DNA from: Dipteris shenzhenensis
Taxonomy: Eukaryota > Polypodiophyta > Polypodiopsida > Gleicheniales
DNA length: 64,000 nucleotides
Assembly: GCA_047967505.1 (NCBI GenBank)
Contig: CM106538.1
Strand: one strand, 5' to 3'
In this document: positions 35,452-47,740 of the stretch, one piece after another
How positions within the stretch are numbered: position 1 is the stretch's first letter
Layout of the letters: each line of letters begins with the position of its first letter
The notes under the pieces: generated by a model
What the model was told of the DNA's origin: nothing
Databases searched by the model: none
The model's input: only the letters and a program-made list of their open reading frames with translations
Program-made: the position numbers and the translations under genes

Positions 35452-37935
35452 CTGCTTAAAAAAGCACATTTGTTTCCATCAGTGCCTGTTACTGTGCACT
35501 TGAAACTCAGTGGCTAAAATACAGAGACTGCAAACAATAGAGAGCAGCTAGTTGATTTAGATTTTTGGTTCTCCTTCACATCAACAGTGCCACAAAAGCC
35601 ACATGTCACTCACCCAATTACAATCCCTCCAGCACGCACAACTCCCACTCTGCGCGAAACTAACATTTGATTGTTTCATTTGGAAAGGCATTTATCAGTT
35701 GAATTGGGCGTAGAGCATTTATGAAGATACTTTATAAACCTTTCTGAGATTATACACTTTTCCACACTGAAGTCGTAACTTTTGCTGCAACATTCATGCA
35801 ATGACAAAACATATCAAAAACACTTTTACAATATGGGATCCTTCCCTAGGCTTGCCCACATTTCTACGAAAAACGAATCTCTTTTTCTTCACAATAATGA
35901 ACAAACCAGATAACTTTTGCAATAAGACTAACTTTGTGTCTATTAATGCTTTCATGTGGATTGTATTTTACATTGTAAACCAACTTTTTTGGAGTGGCCA
36001 TTTTCATTCTCAAAAATTACATAATTACCATATATAATCTTGTACAATGCATTCATTCTCCATCCATTGCAAATTTACATGTTGATTTTGTACTATATCT
36101 TCAATACATAATTGTTCTTCTGCTTGCATGATTGTTGTCATAAAGGAATTGGTGTATTCAATCTAAATTGGCATACCTTATTGAACAATGTCAATCTCTA
36201 CAAGGTTTTCTCTCCCTTTTCTTTTCGGGGGGGCAGGGGGGGGGGGGTGGGGGGGGGTGTTCTCCCTTGTTGATCTTCTTGGTTCTTCTTCATCTCAAAT
36301 CTTTTGTTTCTATTCTTGTCTTTCAAGTTAACTTGTTTATGTACCAGTTGGGTGCAATTACTTCTATATTTACCACCATGCTGCACCCTCAGCAAATAGA
36401 TCTCTGAACATAATGAATTTGTTGTTGGCTAGGTCAAACTATAGGATTTACTATGATCATTGTATCCTGATTCTACTATGATTGATTTTTTGTTCGATAA
36501 GTAACTCACATGGTTTCATACCATGAATTGATTTTGCCAGTAATCAAATAAACTAACAGATTTTATGGCGATTTCCAATTCCATTCTCTTTGCAAAAAGT
36601 TAAGAATATTAATGACAATACTTACCAACTAATGTTTGAGATTTAGCATTTCTATTCTTGTACCTATCTAGTTTTCCACCAGGGTTTAGTTTCTTTTAAT
36701 TTCTTATATCATCTACCATTCCTTTAATAAATTAAACCAGCCATATTTGCTGAAGTCATCGATTTATGTGAAGTAGTTTCCTCCTCATAAGGTGTCTTGA
36801 ATGAACTTTTGAGACTTGTCCACTTTCAGCACTTGAGACCAACATTCGTATCTTCTATTTTGGCTTAAATTTTGATTAATTCTTCTATTGCCTTCCCTTG
36901 AGTTCAGAACAACTCTTTGTCTTGAGCACCCTCCTTCCTACTACAGAGTTTTAGCCCCATCTCCATCTCCATCTTCTTATTTGTCGCACCCTCATTATTC
37001 GCCTTCTACCCAGCCCTGATCCACTCTCATCCTAGCCCATTTGGGCTGCTTGTCCTACCCGTTCGGCCTAATTGGGGTTGGGCTTCTCTGCTCAGGCTGG
37101 TTCTTAGCCTACCTCAAGAAAACAACCCCACTCCTAATGCTTCGCCTCTCCATTCCAGCCACACCTTGTCCTTGGCACTAGTTCGCAAGCTATAAAAGGG
37201 CCACCTTCGTGCCACCCAGCCTGTTTGTTGGTGTATGGGCTTCGATCTTTTCTCTATTGGTTAGCTTTTCCTTTGCTTTGAGAGGACCTTTCACACTGCC
37301 CACCTCCAAGGCGAGAGCCCCAACCAGATCACCTCAGACACCACACCCCGAGGGTGGACCCAGCAGATTGGGTTTGGACTACAGCGGAAGGCAAGAGGAG
37401 AGGGAATACTTGATAAAGATAGCAAGCATCAATAGTCTCAAATAGATCCTTACCCTAGTGTCCCACCTCTGAGTTGTCCGTTGATTTACTCACAAAGAAT
37501 GCTCAATAGAGATAGCAAGCATGAGTGGTCTCAAATGAGGCCCACCTTATTCAGACACCCTTCGTAAAAAGCAGAGATCGAGAGAGGTAGCCCTTGGTAT
37601 GCCATCCAGAAGTACATGCCCAGGATAGTTACACACGCACCAGCTACGTATTAGTTGGGCACGGGCATAATTGGATAGTGGCCCTGCTAGGTTGATGGGT
37701 ACACGAGGCTGACTTCGACAGACACCCTAAGGGCGTTGTCACATTTTAGAGGGGATGGTCATCATCAATTGGAGGAGATTGACACAACCATTACAAAGGC
37801 TTGGCAGGAGAGGCTAGAGGATATGTTTTTTACGCCTTTACGGCCCTCTGCTAGCTACATCAATTTATCAAGACAAGAAGTCCTTCTCAGATCCTTCTTC
37901 ACAATTGACCCTGCCTCGTCTTCTTCAACATAGGC
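35452..37935. other. Unassigned intron sequence
   Basis: Mostly AT-rich with a G-homopolymer-rich stretch at 36227-36259. Near 37192 a TATAAAA sits in a GC-richer segment with two short open frames (37209-37445 and 37736-37933). These could be part of an LTR or a decayed element, but I recognise no domain. Confidence 0.4.
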
Positions 37936-37943
37936 CTAGGAGG
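37936..37943 (+). other. 8-bp target-site duplication, left
   Basis: CTAGGAGG immediately before the left end of the hAT element; an identical copy follows its right end at 41443-41450. Confidence 0.92.
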
Positions 37944-40900
37944 CGTAGTTGCCAAGGAACGTTGTTCCATAGCTATGGAACGTTGGAACGGCGTTCTCTT
38001 CACTCAGCTTGAAGAGAACGTCTGTGGAACATTTGGCCTCTGGAACGGCTATGGAACGTTCCATATCCCTTGTGGAACGACTAGGGAATGTTAAGCCGTT
38101 CCCTTCATGCAGGTAAAGATTTGGGGCAAATTATTTAATCCTAATCTAATCGATGCAATTCGCCGCTCTGTGTGTTCCCCGCTTGCAGTTGACCTCCATG
38201 CTTTGTGTGTTCGCCGCTTGCAAGCTTGCTTCGACCTGCAAGGCTGCATGCAACGCCTAGCCTATGCCTAGCAGCTTGCTAATGCTATAGCCTATCAAGC
38301 TATGCTAGCCTACAGTACCATCGCGCAGCCTACGCTACAGCCTATGCTACAGCTAGCCTACGCACAGCTAGCCTACGCTAGCCTACGTTTCAACACACAC
38401 AAGTGACGGCACAAGACAGACAGCTACGCTAACACCCATCTTCCGACTACATACACAGGTGAAGGCTACACAAAAGAAGAGTTCTAGCTTGTCGCTAGAG
38501 GCTGGGCCTTGGCAGCTACACTAGCTTCTACGAACTGTTGGCAATAGACTGTTGTGCTCAACGACCAATTAGAACTTGGCATTGAGGCTTGAGCTACACA
38601 AGGCTGAAGCATTGACTGTGGACTCTACGTTGAGACTCTACGTTGACTCTACATTCAGATTCCAGAAGCTGAGTAGAGGAGTGAGAAGTTAAGACTGAGG
38701 AGGTGCTCAAGCCTCAGTGAAGCAGCCTGCAGGTACATTACTACAAAAATTATATACATATGCACAGTGCCAATGCTGTGTGCAAGTAGCACAGTTTGGT
38801 CATAATGAATTGCATGTATAATGTATCAATGCATCATATATTTGCCTATTGTGCAATGTACCAAGTTGATATTGATGAGACTTCAATTTGTTGCTTTAAC
38901 AGTGAACTGTGAGAGCAGCAAACAAGTTACAACAATCAACTTTGAAGTTTGAATTCTCATGGCTCCTCCACGCCCTGATGCCCAATCCCCTTGGTGGAAG
39001 GAAGTAGACCTTCTAAATCCCGAGGAGGTGCTTGCAGGAGGTCCACGAAAATGGACATGCCGCTATTGTGGCCAGCCAAAGACTGGCAGTTCACTGAGAG
39101 TGAAAGCTCACTTGTTAGGAGAGCAGAATAAAGGCATTAGCATATGTCCTTCAATGCCAGAAAATGTTCTTTTACGCTTAAACGCATTGGCAAATGCATC
39201 TAAGCATGGTGCTCGAGCTTTTATGCCTGTTGGAAGTGCAGTGTCTACAAGTATTCCAGTCTCAGCGATGCCTTCTATTTCAGTTGTCACTTTCAGTCTT
39301 GGGAAGGGCAAGAAACAAGCTTCCTTAGCTGCCACTTGGCACCTGGCAGGAAGGCAGAGGTAGATGATGCAGTGGGGCGTTTTTTTTATAGTGGTGACAT
39401 TGCCTTGAATCAAGCCCGCAATCCTTATTTTGTGGATATGGTGAGGGCTATTGCAGCTTTTGGTCCCTCTTACACACCGCCATCTTATAAAGCCTTGAGA
39501 ACCAAGATTTTAGAAGGAGAGAAGCACAGCATAGAGCGGGCTTTGAAGCTTGTTAAAGAGGAATGGAAGACATTTGGTGCTACCTTGATGGGTGATGGAT
39601 GGAGTGATACACGTAGTCAATCTATTCAGGGCATAGTTGCATATTGCAGGGGTAAGTCATGCTTCTTGAAGTCCATTGATAACTCAGAGGGCGGAAAGAC
39701 AGCAAAGAGGTTGGCTGATTTGTGAAGTGAATCTATTAATGAGGTGGGGGCTGATTATGTCATTCAATTCATAGCAGATGGGGAGAATTCCAATAAGGCA
39801 GCAGGTCGCATTTTGGAGGCACGTTATCCTAGGCTCACTTTTAGTGCTTGCATGGCACATTGCTTGAATAACTTGCTGAAGGACATAGGGAAGCTTGCTT
39901 GGGTTCATCCAATAATTGATTTTGCAAAGGATATTATTGGTTTTATCACACGACACCACTACATTCTTGCACTGTATCGTAAGCTTGCCTCCAAAGACCT
40001 CTTGAATATTCAGAGACACGTTTTGCATACAACTTCATCATGTTGGAGCGTCTTCTAGAGGTAAAAAATGCTCTAAGGCAGCTTGTTGTGTGCAATGAAT
40101 GGGAGGCGTGGAAGGAATCAAAGAGTGCAAATGCCTTGGAATGCAAGTCTTTATGCTTATCTAATGCCAATCATATGGTGAAAAAAGTGAATCCCATCAT
40201 CCTTTTGATGAGGCTTATGGATAGTGATGAGCCATGCATTGGCAAAGTTTATGAGGGGATGGACAAAATGATTGAAAATGTGAAGGAGGTGGTGACTAAT
40301 CCTGATAGGAAGCAAGAATTAGTAGACTTGGCAGTGGAGCGGTGGAGCTCCTATCATTCACCCTTGCATGCTGCAGCTTATGTCTTGGATCCTGAATTTC
40401 AAGGTAACAAGCAAGAGTCGGATAAGGAGGTGATGCGAGGATGGGAGAAGATACTGAAGCAAATGGTACCAGATGCACAAGAGCGAAGGCAAGTAAAGGA
40501 TGAGTTGGCTTTTTATAGGAAGAAATATGGAATGTGGCTCTGAGGATGCACAAAGGGACAGGTATATTGTGGGGTCTGCTCTATGGTGGGAGGATTATGG
40601 GGCTCATACACCTTTGTTGCAGAACTTGGCTATCCGCATTTTGGGTCAAGGAGCAAGTTCCTCTCCTTGTGAGCGCTTATGGAGTAGCTTTGGGCACATT
40701 GCATCAAAGAAGAGGAACAGACTTGGGACACAAAAGGCAAGTGACCTTGTGTTTATGCATGCAAACTTACGTTTGCTTCAGAAGATGAATGCTGGATACA
40801 GCCGTGAGGAATTCATTGGATGGCAGGAGAAGAATGGTAAGGCAACATGCCAGCAAATCGTTCCTGTGGTGGGTGCATCCATGGATGATGTTGGAGATGA

Positions 40901-41442
40901 CCAAGAAGATGGAGATCATCCAGATGATGGAGATGATGAAGAGGAGGAAGAGGGCAGCAACCACAATGCTGCAGATTTAGATTGACCATTGATGTTGACA
41001 GAGTTAAGTGGATCATGCATGTAGCATCTAGTTTTTAAAGTTCTAGGAGCCTCAGTAGTAGGAGGTGTCACTCTCCTTTTCTTGTATCCAGATTCAAGAT
41101 TCCAAGACTCAAGATAATCTCATATGTTTGTGCCTTGTCTCTGATGGACTTTGCTTTTGTATGCCATTGGCAAGCTATAATGATTAATCTAGATTCTATT
41201 ATCAATGATTATTCGTGAACTATGTCCTGAGTCTTGAGTCCTTAAGGCTTACTCCAAAAGCAATTGCAACGTTTTTGAATCTTGGATTCGAAGTTTAAGC
41301 TTTCTAATGTATAGAATAGTATGTTTGTTTATGGGTATGGTGACATGGCGTTCCCTTCCCATTCACGTTCCCTAGGATTTAGGTGTTCCCGTTCCCCAAG
41401 GGGTCGACGTTCCATTGCCGTTAACGTTCCCTAGTAACTATG
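37944..41442 (+). mobile_element. hAT transposon with complete ends
   Basis: A 3,499-bp element. The termini are inverted repeats: left CGTAGTTGCCAAGGAACGTT, right (inverse) CATAGTTACTAGGGAACGTT, 16 of 20 matching with all four differences transitions. It is flanked by a perfect 8-bp duplication CTAGGAGG. Subterminal regions at both ends are rich in GGAACG/CGTTCC words, the likely transposase binding sites. Inside is a plus-strand transposase gene broken in several places. It lies in the 17.6-kb NHD1 intron. Confidence 0.93.
38959..40985 (+). pseudogene. hAT transposase, broken
   Basis: Start chosen at the ATG of MAPPRPDAQSPWWKEVD. Domains in order: BED-type zinc finger (WTCRYCGQPKTGS...VKAHLLGEQNKG, 39052-39160); DUF659 (YTPPSYKALRTKIL, LMGDGWSD near 39587); the core with FIADGENSNKAAG and CMAHCLNNLLKDIGKL; and the C-terminal dimerisation region (ASSSPCERLWSSFGHIASKKRNRL, about 40651-40720), with an acidic tail. 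Damage: phase changes near 39345, 40018 and 40533, and a TGA at 39723-39725 where Arg (CGA) is expected. Introns could explain one phase change but not the in-frame stop. Not able to make transposase as read. Confidence 0.9.
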
Positions 41443-41450
41443 CTAGGAGG
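41443..41450 (+). other. 8-bp target-site duplication, right
   Basis: CTAGGAGG, identical to 37936-37943, directly after the right hAT terminus. Confidence 0.92.
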
Positions 41451-41639
41451 GTCTCTGTAGTTAGGGTTGGCATGTCATCACAAGTATCCCAACCCGTGGC
41501 ATGCCACCTACAGATGCAGCACCATGAAATACCACCAGGCACTCTCAGAAGATAGTGCAGGTCAAAAAACGTAGAGTTCAATTTTTGGAGAAAAGCCAAC
41601 GCGTTGACTTTTTGTCCATTGACTTTTCACCAACCGACC

Positions 41640-42273
41640 ACGGGTCGGCCAGTCTGCTCTAAAGCCTATATAACGCACCCCACATGGGGGCCTCATTCTT
41701 CATCCACTTCTAGAGCTCATGTGGGGCAGCAATTCTCACCACCAACAGCAGTAGAACAGGCTAGCTTCAGGGAGCAGCACTTCCTTGGCATTTTGCACTA
41801 GAGCAGCCCCTTATTTACAACAGTTTCACAACTCTACAGTGACGATTATTCTCTCTTTACAGTATTCTCTCTTTCCATTTTGTAGTGAGGGTTATTCCCT
41901 CCCTACAGTCCTTATTCGTTCAATAATATTCAGCCCTATTGGGCAGACAGATATCCGTTATTTGCTTCCCTCTTCGAAGGCCCTTTATATTCATCCCTCA
42001 GACTCTCACACCCACTCCATAAATCCGCCTGTGTTTTGAGTGCACTATTCTCTCAATCCACGTAGTAGTGAGCAGGAGAGAGAGAGAGTTATATTCTGTC
42101 CTATTGGGCCGACAGATATTAGTTTATTGTTTCCATCTTCGGAGGCCCTTTATATTCCTCCCTCAGACTCTCACACTCACTCCATGGTTCCAATTGTGTT
42201 TTGAGTGCACTATTCTCTCAATTACGTAGTAGTGAGTAGGAGAGAGAGTGAGTTAGGCTTTCTCCCTGTGACA
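41640..42273 (+). repeat. 5' LTR of a gypsy-type element
   Basis: Contains a TATA-like CCTATATAACG (41667) and ends in GTGACA, followed by a primer site. A 165-bp segment is tandemly duplicated inside it (41935-42099 and 42100-42264). Sequence from about 41730 to 42063 reappears at 46218-46574, which I take as the 3' LTR. The exact left end is not certain. Confidence 0.65.
41935..42264. repeat. Tandem duplication, 2 x 165 bp
   Basis: CCTATTGGGC starts at 41935 and 42100, and the units end in GTAGTAGTGAG plus an AG-rich stretch. The 3' LTR candidate has only one unit, so the duplication arose after insertion or in one LTR only. Confidence 0.85.
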
Positions 42274-42274
42274 T

Positions 42275-42286
42275 TGGTATCAGAGC
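42275..42286 (+). other. Primer binding site, tRNA-Met type
   Basis: TGGTATCAGAGC, one base after the LTR end. Confidence 0.75.
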
Positions 42287-42319
42287 TTCAAATTTTCTTT
42301 CCTAAGATAAGGTGCAGTT

Positions 42320-42575
42320 CATGAATAGCCCATTGTTTGACCGTACAAACAAGATCCAGAAAGGACACCATGACTACCAGTGTCACATCCAACACTAGTG
42401 GGGAAGGAATTTAGAAAGCGCACCGTTTGAGAGGAGAAGAACGGGACCATGAATAGCCCACTGTTTTACTGTACAAACAAGATCCAAAAAGGACACCATG
42501 ACTACTAGCGGCACATCCAACACTAGTGGGGATGGAGTTTAGAGAGCGCACCGTTTGAGAGGAGAAGGAAGAACG
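42320..42575. repeat. Tandem duplication, 2 x 128 bp
   Basis: CATGAATAGCCCA begins at 42320 and 42448. The units share CATCCAACACTAGTGGGG and the end CACCGTTTGAGAGGAGAAG. Confidence 0.9.
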
Positions 42576-43252
42576 GGACCGGCAACTTCTCATTTCTCTA
42601 CTCCGCCCACAGGGAGACGGAAGAAAGGAGAGAGTCCAGCAAAGCCGGTCAAAGCTTCTTTTCCCGAGAATTCTTTGGTATGATGGTAAGACCAAACCTT
42701 TAGTGCTGATTTCGTGGGTCAATCAGTTTAAAAGCTATTTTTCAGTTGTGCCTACGAACGACAACGAGAGGTGTCGTCTCACATCAATGCACCTCACAAG
42801 CAAGGCGGTCATCGGGTGGCTGAAGTGGTAGAAAGACCACTATGATGCAAACGAGGAGACACCTCATTACGGCAGGTGGATGAAGTTCGTGAAAGATACC
42901 AGAACACGGTTCTTGCCACCTCAATCCTGCTGAGTCAGTTCTATGAGTTGCGCCAAGGTGACACCGAGACGGTGCATCATTATGCCAATAAGCTTGCTCA
43001 GGTGTTCATACAGTTGCAGCTGGAGGAACGCCAAAAGCTGAGCAAGTTTCTCCATCGGCTGTATACAAACATTCATAGGTATGTTCGTAGTTTCAGGCCA
43101 CAAGATTACGAGATTGCATTAAAGCTTGCTCGGGATTCCAAGCTCATGCAAAAGGGTCAAGGATCCAAACAAGTCAATCATAAGAAGTCCCAGGACCCCA
43201 TGCCAAGAGATGGTGGGAATGGGCAGCAGAAGAAGAGTTGGATGACGAAGGT
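42320..43252 (+). pseudogene. Gypsy-type gag, N-terminal part
   Basis: After a 128-bp tandem duplication (42320 and 42448), frames read VLISWVNQFKSYFSVV...MHLTSKAVIGWL and then, at 42876-43250, ERYQNTVLATSILLSQFYELRQGDTETV in pattern with the retrotransposon gag domain (F...L.Q.G.SV..Y...F). Stops and a frame change separate the two parts. The gag is cut near 43253 by a LINE and resumes with its zinc knuckle after 44415. Confidence 0.65.
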
Positions 43253-44414
43253 ATGCACATACAGAGAGATGGTTTGAGCGACTGAATAGACTACCTCCCT
43301 TCCAGTATAGCATGGATGCTCCGCTCTCTCCCCTCTTATCACACGAGGTCAACCAGGTTATCCGTGAGGATCTACTACAGCTACACACTTTTTGGACTTG
43401 GTTGGAACCGAGTGAACTCCCAGTGAAGCTTAGCTTCTGTAGAGATCACTTCTTACATATCACAACGGAGGGTTTCATTGACCCACCATGATACACACAG
43501 ATTCACCTACCCAACTCGTTGAGGATCTCATCTGGGCAGTTCCGAGTCTCTTCACACAGACTTCGCATCGAGAGCGGCAGAGCAGAGTGACTACCCAAGG
43601 AGCGGCACATATGCACAGTGACATACAGGAGGTTGAGATAGAGGAGCATTTCATCTTCAGGTGTCCTGTGTACTATGAGATCTGAGGACGTTTCCACTGC
43701 CTCTTCAAGGATAGTTATGGGATTTTAGCCCGTTTCCTCTCCTACCCAGATCAGCGGTGTTTGGCAGGTTTCATTCATGAGGCACTTAGACACCGCGAGA
43801 GGATACTCCAAGCACAGAGACAGGAGCAGACTTCTTCCTCGGTTGATCCCTCTCAGAGCTCTATTACAGAGTTCTTTCAGCTAGATCACATGGACCCCAA
43901 CGAGACGAGGCCTCGACATGACCGTGACCCGAAGCCCGTGACTCGACAGCTCAGACAGAGGGTCGACACACAGATCACACTTGGAGACATCCCCTCCTTG
44001 TTGAGAGTCGCGGAGCCCGACCGACGGGGGTCACAGTAGCCCTGGTTATAGGCGCAGAGCTACGACCAAGAGACGTGCCAGGACCGCACCTTTGAGTGGC
44101 CGACAGCACTCTATTGCCGACTTCATGCCTCCACTGCCTCATCCTAATATCTTACTGTTGCTGGGGATGATGATGATATTGATGATGATGCTGAGATTGA
44201 TATATAGTCGACCATCGACATGACTATGTTGTACTTAGGACTTAGTACTGCCATTCTACATTTTTGCATTTTTTGCATTTTGCATTTTGCATTGGTATGG
44301 ATGCTCGTTTAGTAGCTCCACTACCACAGCTCGTTGTATCAGGATTTTCACAGTCTCATAGACCCATCGGTCTTCCGAAGACTTTAATAAACTTTCTTTC
44401 TTTCTTTCTTTCTT
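43253..44414 (+). mobile_element. LINE C-terminus and tail inserted in gag
   Basis: The reading from 43260 parallels the LINE at 25590: LPPFQYSMDAP, VIREDLLQLHTFWTWLE, LRISSGQFRVSSHRLRIES, and a zinc-binding-like EEHFIFRCPVYYEI. The 3' UTR ends ATAGACCCATCGGTCTTCCG...TTTAATAAACTTTC followed by (TTTC)n at 44396-44414. It is 5'-truncated, and it separates the gag domain from the gag zinc knuckle of the host element. I could not see a clear target duplication. Confidence 0.75.
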
Positions 44415-44700
44415 ATTACGCGTTCTTGGGTGCAACAACACGAGCAACCTATGCCAAAGAAAACTAGTGCTTTCATTGTCATGTGCAAGGCCACAAGAAG
44501 CAAGATTGCCCGCACGTCAAGAAGCTCCAGGCAGAAGGAGCCACATCAAGTGGTTCATCCACATCTTCAACTCGTACGAAGACAACATCAGTGGTCATCG
44601 AGGAGCTTGAAGATCAGCAAAAGGAGGGGAGCCTCATAAGTTTCCCACAATGTTTTAGTTTTATGGCTAGATTGGAAGTCAAAAGGTCCTCATCCTAGCA
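44415..44700 (+). pseudogene. Gypsy-type gag zinc knuckle, after the LINE
   Basis: Resumes with PKKTSAFHCHVQGHKKQDCP. The CX2CX4HX4C knuckle occupies 44468-44509. A serine/threonine-rich stretch follows, then a stop at about 44697. Continuation of the gag at 42320-43252. Confidence 0.7.
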
Positions 44701-46050
44701 TGTTCAAGGAGTTTCGAGGATATTATTTCCACCAAAGCAGCCAAGCAAGCCCATTGATTCTTATGGCGGCGGATACCATTGACTTGAATGGCACATTTTC
44801 GGGATAGCAGGTGGAGAGCAAAATGGAAGTCACCTCAGCCACATAGGGTTACGAGTACTTGCTCCTTTGGGGGTTCTTTTACTAAGGTGTGGTGTATTAA
44901 CATTCAGTGCTCATTCCAAGGCATGACTTGGCATTCCTATGCTAACGGATAGCCATAGGTTTTTACTGCTCCTATTAAGCGTATCATCATGATTACATCA
45001 GCATCTGTTACCTTGAGATATTGTCATGACAACTTTAGAGGCAAGCGCTACATTTCAGAATAATACAATCAAATTTACAGCAATTCTAGATTTTATATAT
45101 TCAAATGTGAGGGGATATGCTTAGACAAGGAACATAAACAGATCATCATACTACATGAATAACTAAGTAAAATGTACCTTATACTCGGGTTTGGAAAACA
45201 ATACAAAGAGGTTTTGCTATCTGTGTGATGTTGATCAAATGCAGCTTGCTTTTAGGGGTCCCGACTCACTGCCTAGGGTATCCCAAAGAAGGTGCTTTGG
45301 AGGGCTATCCAACCAACATACACATTGATGCTTGCAAGTCAATGGTCTTCTAGGAGCGCTCTGTTTGTGTATGCTCTTCTCTTGGGTGGATCACAAGATG
45401 TGTATAAGGGTATCCACAAGCTGAGCCTGATGTGCCCTCATCACTAGTATGTAGTGTGCAACCCATCAATTCTAGGTAGTGATGCTAGCCACAATCTCCC
45501 ACACATTGCTCTTGGTGGAGGTTCTGGGCACCATTGAGAAGGCGGCAGTGAGTCCTGTATATCTTGACTGATGACATGCTCCTCATCAACCAAGTAGGAC
45601 GGAAAGATCATCTCTATAAAGAATGCATGTTAGTCCCTTTGTGAGTTAGTGCCCGAGGTGAACGTGTATTGGATCCTTCGAGTTTTGGAAACATTTCCCT
45701 ACCTTGCAACCATGGCACATCTTGTGAGTTAGTGCCGGAGGTGAACACCTATTGGATCCTTCGAGTTCTGGAAACATTTCCCTACCTTGCAACCATGTCA
45801 CATCTTGTTTATCCTCATCTGCTCCAGCCATGGGCTGATAGGAAGGCCTTCACATTGATATCTTCCTTGAGCAGAGGCTATCTCATAGGTGGATCTAAAA
45901 TCTAGTGAGGACCTCATGTGATTTGGCTGCCCAACTTGAGATGGCCAGAACCACCATGCTATGTCCACAGCTCCTCTCTTAGGGATCAGCCCTCCCACCA
46001 CCAAGGTCTCCTTTGTGTGTACTAGCTGTTTGACTTGGGGTCGATAGCCC
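44701..46050. other. Decayed interior of LTR element, unassigned
   Basis: No pol domain is recognisable. Contains a tandem duplication of 83 bp at 45641-45806. Confidence 0.4.
45641..45806. repeat. Tandem duplication, 2 x 83 bp
   Basis: GTGAGTTAGTGCC starts at 45641 and 45724. The copies differ at about six positions. Confidence 0.92.
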
Positions 46051-46577
46051 ATCGCCTACCTAACCGACCCACCCTCTCATTTTCTACCACGCGAGGAAGT
46101 CCAAGGCCTTGTTCACCTTTGGGTCCTTGTCCTCTGAGGCCATGTAACAGGGAGAAAGCCTCACTCACTCTCTCACCAGCAGCAGCAAGGATCAGAACCA
46201 TACCAGGCCAGCTTCAGGGAGTAGCAGATCTTCCCCTTCCTTGGCATCTACAGGTTCATCTACAGGTCCCGGTTCAGCTCTGGACGGCAGCAGCAGGGGT
46301 GTGCATCAAAGCAACCCCTTATTTCCAGCAGCTCTACAGTGAGGGTTATTCCCTCTATACAATATTCTCTCATTCCTTTTTGCAGTGAGGGTTATTCAAT
46401 CCATAATGTACTTATTCTTTCGGTTGTATTCAGCCCTATTGGGCAGACACATATTCATTTATTGTTCTCCTCTTCGAAGGCCCTTTATATTCCTCCTTGA
46501 GACTCTCACACTCACTTCACAGTTCTGCTTCTGTTTTGAGTGCATTATTCTCTCAGTTCAGGTAGTAGTGAGCACTG
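46051..46577 (+). repeat. 3' LTR candidate of the gypsy-type element
   Basis: From about 46218 to 46574 it follows the 5' LTR at 41730-42063: GCTTCAGGGAG, CAGTGAGGGTTATTC, TATTCAGCCCTATTGGGC, TCTTCGAAGGCCCTTTATAT, TTTTGAGTGCA, GTAGTAGTGAGCA. It diverges after that point. The 5' portion is only loosely similar. It may alternatively be a solo LTR of the same family. Confidence 0.55.
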
Positions 46578-47740
46578 CTGCCCCAAAGCTGCCTAGAAGT
46601 GAATGCCCATGACATCCCCTTCTGCTGAAATTAGAACTGGGTATTAAAAAAGCCTCCCAATATGCTGAAAGGAGGTGTCTGACTGTGGTATACTGGCTCG
46701 TGAATCCTGATCTAATGGAACTGAATACCTGGTTTATGAATTTTGATCTGACATTATTGAATCCCAAGCTCTTCTGCTGACCTCTGGTAAGGATACTTGT
46801 TGCAGGGTGATGATCCAGGAAGATGCTCAATGTGATGCTTCTCCCGTCATATTGGTGATAGGGACAAAGGGGAACTCGTCGTGAGGAAAACATCCTGGTC
46901 TTGCTGTAGTAATGCTTCCTGCTGGGGAATCCACAGACTCGAGCCCTTTGAACTTTTGAAATCAAAGGTCGTAGGTGGAATATCCCTAAGCCAAGAGATG
47001 AACTTGGACCATAGCTTGGGATCTTGATATCCAAGCCCTTGTTCTGATAATCAAGCCAGACTTCAAATTGGTGCCACCATCTGTCCCCAAGTCCACATCC
47101 ACTGCCTGCGTAGGTGCGGCCCGAGTGGCGGACTGTCTACCCATTGTGACATGGGGCCAGGAGGTATGGGAGGTGGCACCCACCTAGAACATTCTCCACC
47201 TCCTAGAAAAGGTGGTTTACGCAAGCGAGAATCAAAACATGTCACTTTGACATGTGAACATGTGGACGAAAATGAAACCGATGGAAGCCCGCTTGACAAG
47301 GCCTAAAGAAAGTCTTGGCTACAAACTAGTTTTTTGCCCTTAGGTTGACAAACTTTCAATAACAATTTGTAGAAAATTATCTTTGCCAGCCTATATCTTC
47401 AGCATACAAGGTTTGTTACAATAAACATATGTCATATGAAAGGCCACTTCTAGTATTTACAAAACATGCATTCACTAGATGTTATGCCCTCCAACCTGGT
47501 TAACTAGCCCCTGTTTCAGAGATTCCGTAGGCAGTAAGTCGTATTCTTTGAAAATAGGCCGGTTGACAACTAGTTCTTTTTTATAGCATTTCTTCCACGA
47601 TCAACACTTCACAAATGACTGGTTTGTGTGGTTGGCTTTTCTCTCTTTAAAAGGAAAAATGAAAGACCTCTCCATCACATTCTTGCTTGTGGGTTTGTGG
47701 AATCAAGTACAAGCTTCCAGCCACACTATTACGGCCACAC
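46578..47740. other. Unassigned intron sequence
   Basis: A 158-codon minus-strand open stretch (46558-47034) has no recognisable domain and overlaps the LTR candidate. I do not call it a gene. Confidence 0.4.

Noticed and set aside
36227-36259. G-homopolymer run as a functional element
   Set aside because: Short homopolymer-rich stretch of the kind that is also error-prone in assemblies. No conserved context.
46558-47034. 158-codon minus-strand open frame
   Set aside because: Overlaps an LTR candidate at its end, no recognisable domain, composition typical of non-coding DNA.
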